Origin: Marinagarivorans algicola
GTDB taxonomy: Bacteria > Pseudomonadota > Gammaproteobacteria > Pseudomonadales > Cellvibrionaceae
Assembly: GCF_001292705.1 (NCBI RefSeq)
Contig: NZ_LGAK01000011.1
Coordinates: forward strand, 62,001 to 126,000
Direction: 5' to 3'
DNA: 64,000 bases
The translations under genes and the position numbers were made by a program. Positions within the stretch are counted from its first letter, which is position 1. Every line of letters begins with the position of its first letter. Below, in pieces: positions 30,937 through 38,811 of the stretch. Under the pieces are notes generated by a model. It ran no database searches. It had not been told where the DNA came from and saw nothing but the letters and a program-made list of their open reading frames with translations.

Positions 30937-31380
30937 TCAATAGGCATTCACTCTGCGACGCAGCATGTTGAGCTTATCAACTTGGCGTCGAATATCACTG
31001 AAGAATTCTTCTTTCTCCATGGCCAGCGCTAACTCCCATTCTTTGGCTAGACCTTGGCAGTCCAAAAATGAGTATCTCAGCTTCGTCTTTGAAATACGCA
31101 GTCCCTTGCTAAAGACCACGCGCTTGCCTCGTTGACCGTGAAAGCTGTTGATGTACCACTCTATGCCAAAGCCATACTTAAAGTCTCTGATACGGACACC
31201 AAGCAGCCCCCAATCTTTAAAGGGCGCATTCTCACGAACCTTGTAATGGGTAACCCAAAAGTCATCAACTTCAGCTCGTGCCAGCGCTTTTAGCCTGTCC
31301 GTTTCTTGCTGAAGTAAATCTGATACCTCTGCTTTCCATTGTTCATTGACGATTTCTACCAAACCAATTTCCCCATCCAA
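30937..31380 (-). CDS. MobI-like conjugative transfer protein
   Basis: A 147-residue basic, probably cytoplasmic protein with FGIEWYINSFHG, KGLRISKTKLRYSF, then KEWELALAMEKEEFFSDIRRQVDKL near the C-terminus. The pattern of a central IEWY-type segment and a C-terminal WEL...E..F..IR.Q helix recalls MobI of SXT/R391 ICEs and IncA/C plasmids, which is needed for oriT function. Its place next to umuC and its orientation, convergent with umuC, also match SXT. I am working from remembered patterns, so the family is probable rather than certain; otherwise it is a conserved ICE hypothetical. Confidence 0.55.
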   Translation of the reverse strand: MDGEIGLVEIVNEQWKAEVSDLLQQETDRLKALARAEVDDFWVTHYKVRENAPFKDWGLLGVRIRDFKYGFGIEWYINSFHGQRGKRVVFSKGLRISKTKLRYSFLDCQGLAKEWELALAMEKEEFFSDIRRQVDKLNMLRRRVNAY

Positions 31381-31386
31381 TTAACC

Positions 31387-31646
31387 CCAAAAGCCAAAAC
31401 CACTATCCGTTTGGCTTTTGGATCGAAACGCCAAACGTAAAACTGCCGTAACAATCACTGTTTGGCGTCTCGATATAAATCAACTCGCGCAATCCCATAC
31501 CTGACAAGGGATACAGCCCGATTTCACTTAAAAACGCCTAAAAAGACGTATCGTCATGAAGATACAAACCGTTTGGCGAGTTCAGGCCAGAATGCAAACG
31601 ACGTTTGGCGTCTCGATTTTTTTGACTAGGTCATCCGCCGCCAAAC
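31387..31646. repeat. GTTTGGCG iterons and hairpin: centromere or oriT candidate
   Basis: The 465-bp gap between the MobI-like gene and parM holds five copies of GTTTGGCG. Two are extended direct copies GTTTGGCGTCTCGAT (31,460-31,474 and 31,603-31,617), one is shorter (31,571-31,578), and two are inverted (within 31,421-31,437 and at 31,639-31,646). An inverted repeat CCAAAAGCCAAA(A)C/GTTTGGCTTTTGG lies at 31,387-31,421 with an 8-bp loop. Upstream of a parM-parR pair, iterons of this kind are typical of a parC centromere bound by ParR. In SXT the oriT also lies beside mobI, so part of this region may be oriT. Confidence 0.6.
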
Positions 31647-31844
31647 AGAGCCTATTCTCATACTTTTGCGAAAATGCAATAGGCAGATAGATGAAAGGAT
31701 TTGTCACCTTTCTGCCCACCGCCAGTGCACCGAATCCTGATAATGACATTTGAGTGAACCGCCAGAGCACTTGGAAATACCCAAGCGTGGCCAGTGCGGT
31801 TGATTGAAAACCGTTAGAGCACTTTGAGTGCACAGGAGATAAGT

Positions 31845-32819
31845 ATGTTTGTACTAGGCGTAGATATCGGTTACTCAAACCTGAAGCTGGCAATTGGCCA
31901 ATCAGGCAGTGAACCGAAAACCATTATTCTGCCTGCGGGTGCCGGTCCTGCGGATCGTATGCCAGAGCGTATCGGTGGAGGCGATGATGAAACTTGTTTG
32001 TATGTGTCAGTCGATAATGAGCGTTGGGCCGCTGGTGTTCCTGCTGGACGCCTTCAAGGCTGGGAACGAGAGCTTCACCCGGAATATCCCACCACAAAAA
32101 CCTATAAGGCACTTTTTCATGCCGCCTTGTTAATGGCTGAAACAGAATCCATCGATTTGGTTGTCACTGGATTACCGGTTTCCCAGTTTCATGAACCACA
32201 ACGTAAATCTGATCTTGTGAAGCGTTTAAAAGGTGTCCATCAAGTGACGCCTAAGCGCAGCATCACCGTTCATGACGTCAAAGTGCTGCCGCAGCCTGCC
32301 GGTGCCTATATGGATCTGGTTCAAACAGGTGGAGATTTGGGCTTGATTGAAGAAGGTCGCGTCGTCGTCATAGATCCCGGCTTTTTTTCTGTTGACTGGG
32401 TTGCCCTTGAGGCCGGAGAAATTCGCTACAGCTCATCAGGAACCAGTCTTCAGGCAATGTCCGTGCTACTGGAAACCATCGATAAGCTGATTTCAGAAGA
32501 TCACGGTGCAAAAGTAGGTATGGATCGACTTGAAAAAGCCATGAGAACCGGCGACTTACAGGTCCTGCTATTTGGAGAAAAAGTCGATATTTCACCTTAT
32601 CTGAATGCTGCCATGAAAAAGGTAGCGCCTGTTGCTCTTACAGCCATGCGCCAATCCATGCGTGACGAAAGCATTAATGCGGACTTGGTATTGATCGCCG
32701 GAGGTGGAGCCTTGGCTTATAAGGAAGCGGCCAAGGAGATTTTTTCACGAAGCAAGATTATCGTGCCGGAACAGTCTGTTTTGGCGAACGTCCGAGGCTT
32801 CTGGTTTTATGGGGCGTGA
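31845..32819 (+). CDS. parM: ParM/StbA-like actin-family partition ATPase
   Basis: With the ATG at 31,845, behind a good AGGAGAT site, this is a 324-residue actin-like ATPase. The phosphate-1 motif is VLGVDIGYSNLKLAIG (3-18); VVIDPGFFSVDWVA is the phosphate-2 region and LIAGGGALAY the adenosine motif. ParM filaments push plasmid copies apart; SXT/R391 elements have a related srpM gene that helps keep the excised circle in the cell. It overlaps or abuts parR (4-bp overlap with the longer parR frame) and follows the iteron region. Confidence 0.85.
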   Translation: MFVLGVDIGYSNLKLAIGQSGSEPKTIILPAGAGPADRMPERIGGGDDETCLYVSVDNERWAAGVPAGRLQGWERELHPEYPTTKTYKALFHAALLMAETESIDLVVTGLPVSQFHEPQRKSDLVKRLKGVHQVTPKRSITVHDVKVLPQPAGAYMDLVQTGGDLGLIEEGRVVVIDPGFFSVDWVALEAGEIRYSSSGTSLQAMSVLLETIDKLISEDHGAKVGMDRLEKAMRTGDLQVLLFGEKVDISPYLNAAMKKVAPVALTAMRQSMRDESINADLVLIAGGGALAYKEAAKEIFSRSKIIVPEQSVLANVRGFWFYGA

Positions 32820-32821
32820 TC

Positions 32822-33091
32822 ATGAGAGTCGTCGTCAACATTCCCCCAGGGAGCCACCCTGAACTACTCAAAGAATTGGAAAAGACGCCGCCACGGGAAC
32901 GTGCTGAGCGTCTGAGGATGCTGGCCACATTTGGGTTAATTCACATGAGCCAACCCAATCTATTAACGACATCTGTACCGGTGGATGGCCTTGCACCAGA
33001 TGGTGACGTTACTTCTATGAGTACAGCGCCAGAACCCAAAGCAGAAACACGTAAACAATCATTAAAATCAAAACTAGGGCTGGGCTTATAA
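32822..33091 (+). CDS. ParR/StbB-like adaptor protein
   Basis: A 90-residue protein starting at MRVVVNIPPGSHPELL (ATG 32,822; a second ATG lies at 32,816). The N-terminal half, with a short beta strand followed by helices (LKELEKTPPRERAERLRMLATFGL), matches the small ribbon-helix-helix DNA-binding partners of ParM; the C-terminal half is a flexible tail ending KSKLGLGL, of the sort that contacts ParM filaments. Position directly after parM and 1 bp before int supports the call. Sequence identity in this group is low, so the assignment rests mainly on context. Confidence 0.65.
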   Translation: MRVVVNIPPGSHPELLKELEKTPPRERAERLRMLATFGLIHMSQPNLLTTSVPVDGLAPDGDVTSMSTAPEPKAETRKQSLKSKLGLGL

Positions 33092-33092
33092 C

Positions 33093-34334
33093 ATGGCGTT
33101 ATCAGTTAGCTGGCTCGATGCCAGGTTAAATAAAGAAGCAAAAGAAACCGTAGTAAAAGCCGACCGAGATGGGCTAAGTGCTCGGGTATCGCCCAAGGGC
33201 AAAATTGTTTTTCAGTTTCGTTATCGGTTCGATGGCAAGCAACAGCGGGTAGACATAGGTACTTACCCCCTTATGAAGCTTGCTGAAGCCAGGAATGAGC
33301 TGGATAGGTTAAGGGCAGTACTTGATCAAGGCCGAAACCCCAAGCTCTACCTACAGCAGGAACGGGCTAAGTATTCTGCTAATCAAAGCTTCGAATCGAT
33401 TTTTCGAGACTGGATAGACTCTGCCGGTAAGCAAGGGCTAAAGGAGAAAACGTGGCACTACCAAAAACGCAGCAGTGAAATATATTTGCTGCCCCGACTT
33501 GGCAAGTACCCATTAACTGACATCAATGAATTGTCCTTGCGAAACTGTCTTCGTGAGGTTTCGGAGTCGTCCCCTTCAAACACAGAACGTCTGGTGTCTG
33601 TGCTGCACAAGTTTTATGACTGGCTGATTGATGAACAAATTTTGGAAATTAACGCTGCCGCTGGGATCACAGCAAAAAAGGTTGGCGGTAAAAAAGGAAA
33701 ACGAACTCGGGTGCTAAATGACAACGAGATCAGGATACTTTGGCGCTATTTGCACGAGTCAAAAATCACTGAGAAGAATCGCATCTACATAAAACTGCTT
33801 CTGCTATTGGGCGGTCGCAAGGGCGAACTCATTCAAGCTGAAAAGCATCACTTTGACTTGCAATCTGCAATGTGGACAGTGCCCATAGAGATCCGCAAAC
33901 AAGGTGAGAAAATTGGAGCGCCGATCATGCGGCCATTGATAAGGCCTGCTATTGAGCTGATTGAACTAGCGATGCAGATGAGCAAATCAACTTACTTGTT
34001 TCCCGCGAACGGACAAGAAGAGCTTGCCACAAATGGCTTTGATACCACTATTCCTAACAATGTGAAAATCTGGGCTCGCAGGTCGCTTGGTATTGAGATG
34101 GAACACTGGTCTATGCATGATCTTCGCAGAACGATGCGAACGCGAATGTCTGCCATCACGACGCAAGAAGTTGCCGAGTTGATGATTGGCCACAGCAAAA
34201 AAGGGTTGGATGCTATCTACAACCAATATCAGTACCTGGATGAAATGCGTCATGCTTACGACGTTTGGTATCAACAGCTAGAGACCATCATCGAGCCGAC
34301 AGGCTTTCCGTTCAACTGGCGTTTCGGACAGTAA
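33093..34334 (+). CDS. int: Tyrosine integrase of the ICE (SXT-type)
   Basis: A 413-residue tyrosine recombinase with a DUF4102-type N-terminal arm-binding domain (LSARVSPKGKIVFQFRYRF), a core-binding domain (about 95-190) and a catalytic domain with Arg242 (GGRKGE), His342-x-x-Arg345 (MHDLRRT), His367 (GHSKKG) and probable nucleophile Tyr376 (AIYNQY). The length equals that recalled for the SXT integrase, which targets prfC, and a prfC fragment does lie 1.2 kb downstream. It is transcribed toward the attachment junction, directly after the partition genes, and is followed by a terminator-like hairpin. Confidence 0.93.
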   Translation: MALSVSWLDARLNKEAKETVVKADRDGLSARVSPKGKIVFQFRYRFDGKQQRVDIGTYPLMKLAEARNELDRLRAVLDQGRNPKLYLQQERAKYSANQSFESIFRDWIDSAGKQGLKEKTWHYQKRSSEIYLLPRLGKYPLTDINELSLRNCLREVSESSPSNTERLVSVLHKFYDWLIDEQILEINAAAGITAKKVGGKKGKRTRVLNDNEIRILWRYLHESKITEKNRIYIKLLLLLGGRKGELIQAEKHHFDLQSAMWTVPIEIRKQGEKIGAPIMRPLIRPAIELIELAMQMSKSTYLFPANGQEELATNGFDTTIPNNVKIWARRSLGIEMEHWSMHDLRRTMRTRMSAITTQEVAELMIGHSKKGLDAIYNQYQYLDEMRHAYDVWYQQLETIIEPTGFPFNWRFGQ

Positions 34335-34370
34335 GAATTTGTAGCTACCAGTAGATTGGTATTTCTCATT

Positions 34371-34416
34371 GCGACCATGTCAAAAACCTTCTCAATGTTG
34401 TTTTTTGACTGGTCGC
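34371..34416 (+). terminator. Terminator-like hairpin after int
   Basis: GCGACCATGTCAAAAA (34,371 on) pairs with TTTTTTGACTGGTCGC (ending 34,416), apart from one bulged base, with a 14-nt loop. It lies 36 bp after the int stop. The stem contains its own A and T tracts, so it could stop transcription from both sides. Confidence 0.6.
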
Positions 34417-34602
34417 TTTAAAACTAGGCTTAAGCCGCATAGCTATCATCAGGGTTTAATCTGGTCATTTTTCAGCCTGAACTCTTGAGTTTCTCAGTTT
34501 GAAACCACATTTAATTTGTAGTGCTTTAGGAAGTGAAACCTTGGGTTCCATTGCTGTTCTTGAATGCACCTCCAGTTAGATTCAATTTATTGAGGATTCC
34601 AA

Positions 34603-34815
34603 ATGGCGAAAGGTTCAAGTATCAACGGCAATGGCAGTAAAAATGGTGGAAATGATAGCTACACAATTACAGGGCGCGGCGAAGTAAGTCGAAAAACACT
34701 GGTTCGTGAAGTTAAGGAAGGTAAACATCCAGACACGCACATTTACAAGCGCAATGGTGTGGAGTACGCCCGAAACAATCCAAATCACGATAAGCCTGAC
34801 AACATTAACGAATAA
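34603..34815 (+). CDS. Small hypothetical protein
   Basis: A 70-residue protein with a low-complexity Gly/Asn/Ser N-terminus (about 20 residues) followed by YTITGRGEVSRKTLVREVK and HIYKRNGVEYARNNPN. It has a GAGGATTCCAA site before the ATG, which supports translation. It may be a DUF3892-like protein, but I am unsure. It lies inside the ICE, between int and the prfC junction. No function can be given. Confidence 0.55.
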   Translation: MAKGSSINGNGSKNGGNDSYTITGRGEVSRKTLVREVKEGKHPDTHIYKRNGVEYARNNPNHDKPDNINE

Positions 34816-34866
34816 TATTGTTAAGAGGTTAAGGGCGGAACTTTGCCCTTAACACTTAAACCCTGC

Positions 34867-35061
34867 TCAACCTTCACTGTTCTCATACTCCTCCAAGTCT
34901 TCAATGTGCCAAAGCTTGTTTCGTGTATTTCGGTTGATACGAGGTTGCGGCAAGCTGCCATCTTTTATTCTTCGCCAGAGCGTCGTATAGCTAATGTGGT
35001 ATCGAGCCATAACTTCGTAAGACGTGAGAAAAGGGGTTACTTGGTGCGCTACTGCTGTCAT
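34867..35061 (-). CDS. AlpA/Xis-like DNA-binding protein, probable excision factor
   Basis: A 64-residue protein, taking the ATG at 35,061 that has AGGAG seven bases upstream; the longer frame from 35,082 lacks such a site. It has a MerR/AlpA-type winged helix-turn-helix: FLTSYEVMARYHISYTTLWRRIKDGSLPQP followed by LWHIEDLEEYE (shown as two segments of the 52-residue core). Small proteins of this type act as recombination directionality factors beside tyrosine integrases. It lies between int and the attachment junction and runs toward int, fitting an Xis role. Alternatively it is a transcriptional activator of ICE genes. Confidence 0.7.
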   Translation of the reverse strand: MTAVAHQVTPFLTSYEVMARYHISYTTLWRRIKDGSLPQPRINRNTRNKLWHIEDLEEYENSEG

Positions 35062-35520
35062 CTGCATTCTCCTGAAAATCAATGTAAAGCTATCATCGCC
35101 TGATTCATCACTTGTTGATGGTCAGAAAGATGCATGATTTGTTCAGAAGATCAGGTCCATACAAATGAACTTTTAGGACAGCAGGAAAGCAACCGTTAAC
35201 CAATTCAACCGGCAAACAATTAGAGATAATCGCGAACGTCTTACCATCATTTCTCGATTTTTAGCAGGAAAAATATAGGTAAGTTTTGGCCAGAACCCAG
35301 TAACCACAAGGCCTACAGCTAGGTTTGTGTCATGGAATTTGGCTAAAAACGGTAAATATGGTGATTTGTACTCAAGTTTGTACACACTTTCCGAGGTTAC
35401 GTTTGAACATCATTGAAAAGCAAAGAAACGAGAAAAAGACAAAAAGCCTTTAAATTCAGTACGTAGAGATGTGATTGTGGCGTGCAATGAAAGGTGGTTT
35501 TAAGCGTTGAAAGGCTGGGC
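35062..35520. other. ICE terminal region without a gene
   Basis: About 460 bp between the AlpA-like start and the prfC junction. The small open frames here lack ribosome-binding sites and recognisable sequence. The region should contain the promoter of the AlpA-like gene and integrase arm-type binding sites; I did not find a clear repeat set. Confidence 0.4.
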
Positions 35521-35541
35521 GGCATCAGGATGCGAGATGAT
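35521..35541. other. ICE attachment junction (att) within prfC
   Basis: The prfC reading frame (minus strand) is homologous to release factor 3 up to the codons for AIISHPDA, then changes to AQPFNA and a stop, where prfC would continue GKTT. The change falls at 35,520/35,521, so the shared att core lies within the following 21 bp (reverse complement ATCATCTCGCATCCTGATGCC minus its last base is the coding strand). SXT/R391 elements integrate at this part of prfC. The other att copy should lie beyond the left edge. Confidence 0.75.
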
Positions 35542-35592
35542 AGCAAAGGTTCTGCGCTTATTGATTTCATTGATAAAATTGGCTTCAGCCAT
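35521..35592 (-). pseudogene. prfC: 5' end of prfC (peptide chain release factor 3) cut by the ICE
   Basis: From ATG 35,590-35,592 the frame reads MAEANFINEINKRRTFAII, then SHPDA, which is the RF3 N-terminus through the start of its GTPase P-loop (HPDAGKTT in the family). After 24 codons the sequence becomes ICE DNA and ends at a stop six codons on. This is the normal result of SXT-type integration: the element normally supplies a new 5' end to prfC at its other junction, so RF3 may still be made. The prfC promoter remains here on the chromosomal side. Two tandem palindromes TTGTACAA (35,610-35,617 and 35,622-35,629) lie 18-38 bp upstream of the start and may be an operator. Confidence 0.8.
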
Positions 35593-35755
35593 ATATCTAA
35601 ATTCCCATTTTGTACAAGTATTTGTACAAATAAATAAAGTTAACTCTAAACCCTGATTTCCAAGTTGTCTGCCACGGCCTACAGCCAGCAAAACCGCCCA
35701 TCAAAGCATTGAAAAATTTGAGCGCTATTCTAGCAAAATGACTAAGCGTTATAAA

Positions 35756-36313
35756 TCAAACACTCAATACTGCTTTTAGCTGTTCTAACGCTAGCTTATG
35801 TTTATCACTTGGCATTTTGGCCAGATTAATCTGTTTCCATTTAATAGCCGGAAAATCACTTACATCATCTAGATTAAGTAATCCCCAGTCCGGCTCATGG
35901 TTTTTAAACGATAGTAAAAACGCTTTTTTCACTATCGATAAGTGCTTGGTGAATAAGCTCGATCAAACGCTCTCGAACAGCTACCAGCTCTTCAAGCGGT
36001 ACGTTCGTCTCGGCTATATGTGCAAGTTCACCTGCATAAATTTGTACACCATTGCGGCCAACAACCAGCCTTAGCCCATCACGCTTTGTTATGGGCCTCG
36101 GTGAGCTCTATATCTTTAAACGCGGCCTTTAAATCCGCGCTAATCGCATCTAGCGCTTCACTAATATATTTTAATGCTTCATCACGGTCTTTCATCGGCA
36201 GATAGACCAAATCAATATCAACCGACAAGCGCAAAGCATTCTTGCTTAGCGACAAAGGGCAAAACCTGCATCAGTAACTGCACTTGCTTGTAATAAATAC
36301 TGTTTCTGTCCAT
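35756..36313 (-). pseudogene. abiEii: AbiEii nucleotidyltransferase toxin, deleted and frameshifted
   Basis: Fragments of the AbiEii/AbiGii toxin family can be read in order: YYKQVQLLMQVLPFVAKQECFAL, then RLSVDIDLVYLPMKDRDEALKYI, VQIYAG, PLEELVAVRERLIELIHQAL and NHEPDWGLLNLDDVSDFP (each shown in parts of the frame). A deletion joins CFAL directly to RLSVDIDLV out of frame, removing the GG(T/S) nucleotidyltransferase motif; a second large internal deletion lies between VQIYAG and PLEELV, and stops occur. The toxin must be inactive. It starts 1 bp after the AbiEi stop, the usual bicistronic order. Confidence 0.8.
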
Positions 36314-36314
36314 C

Positions 36315-37160
36315 TTAGTTTTCGCTTTCCTTCGCCATATGCGACGGCACAGTGATTAAATAGTCCGTATCCAGTTTTCCGTTTTTGGCTACCACACGCT
36401 TACCTGAGCCTAAGTCATAACCCTTAACGTTTAGCTTGCTAAACCAAGGATAGGATTGACGTTTAGCCAACCAAAAAAACAAGCGCTTAGTCTTGACACT
36501 CTTACAAGCCTTCAAAAGCGTATCGAGCTTTCTAGGCGATAAGTTCACAAGCCCCTGCATAAGCTCGTCAGCATGCTCAAACGTCACACTTTCTGGCAAA
36601 TCCATCAATAGTTCTAATATAGCCTTCTCTGGGCATGAAAAATATACAGGCGGTAATTCAGCCTCCCACTCATGCTCTTTGATAAAAGCTTTGTCTGCTA
36701 GCAGACCTTCAGGCCATAACCTGCTTGTACTGTGCCCTTCAAACTCAAATGGCAATGACAAGCGTACCATCCATGTTGGTAATTTACCTGCCGCATAGAG
36801 ATGGATATGCGTTTTATTGCCCAATGACAGATACTGCGACAAACCGGATAAAGAAAGCGCTGATAACCCACCAACCACAACGGGCGGCACACCCGCCTCC
36901 TCGTTTTGCTCCATACGCTGCATAGAGGCCACTACGCCTTCCCAGCTCACAGAACGGGAATACTGGCTATACACACCTGTTGCTAATAGCAACAAGGTTT
37001 CTGTTTTTACGGCATTATCTATGGCATGAGCGCTCAAGCCCTGCTCGGCTAACCACTTTTTAGTGGCTAGCATGCCATAAGGTAAAAGTGCTTTAAGCGA
37101 CTGCTTGTATGCGCCTTTTACGCCATCGTCCTGTAAAGTTGTGCTATTCACTAAGCGCAC
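36315..37160 (-). CDS. abiEi: AbiEi-type antitoxin / transcriptional regulator
   Basis: A 281-residue protein of the AbiEi type IV antitoxin family: an N-terminal winged-helix region (LLPYGMLATKKWLAEQGLSAHAIDNAVKTETL) followed by GVYSQYSRSVSWEGVVASMQ and a longer C-terminal domain with SCPEKAILELLMDLPE. AbiEi proteins neutralise the AbiEii nucleotidyltransferase and repress their own promoter. Here the antitoxin frame is intact although the toxin is destroyed, so it may persist as an orphan repressor. Two inverted repeats upstream are the likely operators. Confidence 0.8.
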   Translation of the reverse strand: MRLVNSTTLQDDGVKGAYKQSLKALLPYGMLATKKWLAEQGLSAHAIDNAVKTETLLLLATGVYSQYSRSVSWEGVVASMQRMEQNEEAGVPPVVVGGLSALSLSGLSQYLSLGNKTHIHLYAAGKLPTWMVRLSLPFEFEGHSTSRLWPEGLLADKAFIKEHEWEAELPPVYFSCPEKAILELLMDLPESVTFEHADELMQGLVNLSPRKLDTLLKACKSVKTKRLFFWLAKRQSYPWFSKLNVKGYDLGSGKRVVAKNGKLDTDYLITVPSHMAKESEN

Positions 37161-37224
37161 TGACCTTTCTATGGTTCTTGGCTATCAAGCCGCTAAAACA
37201 CCTAAATGGTTTATGATTTATAGA

Positions 37225-37323
37225 ATTTACGGCGAAAAACGCCGTAAATATCAATGATAATAAACTAGCATATTTCAAATAAGTTTACTAATATTATTTT
37301 ATCCGGCGTTAATCGCCGTATAA
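37225..37323. promoter_or_regulatory. Two inverted repeats: probable AbiEi operators
   Basis: A perfect repeat ATTTACGGCG-AAAAA-CGCCGTAAAT lies at 37,225-37,249 and a related one, TTATCCGGCG-TTAAT-CGCCGTATAA (one mismatch), at 37,299-37,323. Both share the CGGCG-N5-CGCCG core; centres are 74 bp apart, 77 and 151 bp upstream of the abiEi start. Known AbiEi proteins bind a pair of inverted repeats in their own promoter. Confidence 0.65.
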
Positions 37324-37413
37324 ATAACAAAAGACAAACCAAACACGACCAATTCATAGTTACTCCTTGCTACTGTATATGCCTTGCTCGACCAAGCGGC
37401 CGAGCTGTTGTAA

Positions 37414-38023
37414 TTATTCCGATGTAAGTGCTAACAACGGATTAGAAAGAACCAGCGTCCTTGTTGACAGAAATACGGCTGCGACGCTCATCAGTGATGA
37501 TGGTAAGTAAAGCAACTAGAGTGAGTAGCGGCGAAAATAAAATAAACTCTTGCACATATACCTTGACTAGCCAAATGCTTAAAGTTACACGCTAAAATAA
37601 GCCCCCCCCCCCAACTACAGGAGCAACCAAGTGCAATATTGAGTTTTGGTAAACGCTGGAGCGCGTTGCACCAACGGCCATGCGTATGACAATTTCGTAT
37701 CGACGTAAGTTAATGTTGTAACTTAATACACCAAATATGCCTGCACTACATAACAAGAGCATCAAGGTAGGCACTATAACGATAATTAAAGACTCGCGAC
37801 GGACGACCTCATTGTATTCAGCTTCAAGACCGTGAGACTCATATACAAAAAGTGACCCGTCAATTTTTTTGAGTAGGTCGCTGACTTGCTGTTTGTCCAG
37901 CTCTGCGCCGGGTGTTGTTCTCACCGTTAGCGGGAAGCCAAAAGACATTTTCGGAAAAAAGACTCTTGCTCCTTGGTCGTCTTTGAAGAAAGTTGGGTGA
38001 TAACCATTAGCGGTGACGCCCAC
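37414..38023 (-). pseudogene. FtsX/MacB-type ABC transporter permease, 3' part
   Basis: The frame 38,023 to 37,592 encodes a periplasmic segment followed by a membrane helix (SLIIVIVPTLMLLLCSAGIFGVLSYNI) and RRYEIVIRMAVGATRSSVY, the signature of FtsX-like permeases (RxxEIxxRMAxGA). It ends in a tract of eleven G on the coding strand (37,602-37,612) that shifts the frame. Downstream, other frames hold LLTLVALLTIIT and a terminal NPLLALTSE-stop at 37,414, which resembles the usual NPxxALRxE end. The 5' part of the gene is missing, and I find no ATP-binding partner. Confidence 0.7.
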
Positions 38024-38379
38024 AAACTGATAAGCATTGTTCTGGTCAACTAAAACCGGACACTCACCTCAAAAAAAACTGCTAGAACAGCCCACTGACG
38101 GCGGTACTCGAAGTAAGGGTAATGTTTAATGAAACCTGCTGGCTTCTCGCTTTCGTACCCCTCCCTTTTTTTATCGCTATCGGTTGAGTTGTTCACTTCA
38201 GCGTAGAACCGGTTAATTATTACGCAAGCTTTTGAGTGAGTGTCACTGTAAGTGCCTTCCCTGAAAGTGCCTAGGCGAAGTTATAATTTTTATTAACGAA
38301 GCGGCAGCCTAGTGCAAAAATGACAAAACGTAGCCTTGGCTTTCCGGTAATAACTTTATTATGAGCAATACAAGAATGC
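38024..38379. other. Gene-free stretch with a short coding-like remnant
   Basis: On the minus strand, about 38,066-38,190 reads without a stop (GFIKHYPYFEYRRQWAVLAVFFE) but has no start or recognised family; it may be a remnant of the permease or of a transposon. At 38,283-38,355 short palindromic pieces (AGTTAT/ATAACT) may be a worn cassette end. Nothing else is supported. Confidence 0.3.
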
Positions 38380-38805
38380 TTATTTACTGCTCAAAGAACC
38401 AAATAGCTTGCTCTTCTTATCCGAAATCTTTATGACTGCAAATCCAAAGGAGTTACCTGATTCTGGAATCATTTTATAAAGAGACACATTCAGGGAGCTC
38501 AATTCACTGGCGTTTTTCATAAATCTATGCGAGTCATTCAGGGACTTAAATTTATATTCAATTGTAACATTATTGCCACTACCGGTGACCTTCATGATTT
38601 TTATGGATGGTAGTTTCTGAGAACGTAATTGTTCAAGCCAAGTAGACTTATTCGTTTCCATAGAAATAACATTTTCGTTATCGCCAGATTTACAGGGTTT
38701 ATCTGAGTAGGATAATTTACCTGAATCACTCGTACATTTATAAATTGCTGCATTTATATCAGAAATAGTGAAAAAAAGTAGAAAAGTGATGCATTTTATA
38801 GTCAT
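38380..38805 (-). CDS. DUF4124 domain protein, exported
   Basis: A 141-residue protein with an N-terminal signal peptide (MTIKCITFLLFFTISDINA) followed by the DUF4124 pattern AIYKCTSDSGKLSYSDKPC. DUF4124 proteins are small periplasmic or secreted proteins of unknown function. The C-terminal part (about 55-141) is not recognised. AT-rich composition and the palindromic site on its upstream side suggest a mobile integron-type cassette in the same orientation as the next two genes. Confidence 0.7.
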   Translation of the reverse strand: MTIKCITFLLFFTISDINAAIYKCTSDSGKLSYSDKPCKSGDNENVISMETNKSTWLEQLRSQKLPSIKIMKVTGSGNNVTIEYKFKSLNDSHRFMKNASELSSLNVSLYKMIPESGNSFGFAVIKISDKKSKLFGSLSSK

Positions 38806-38811
38806 TGATGC

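Noticed and set aside
38283-38355. Third attC site after the DUF4124 gene
   Set aside because: Only short AGTTAT/ATAACT palindromic pieces; no acceptable core boxes, so not called.
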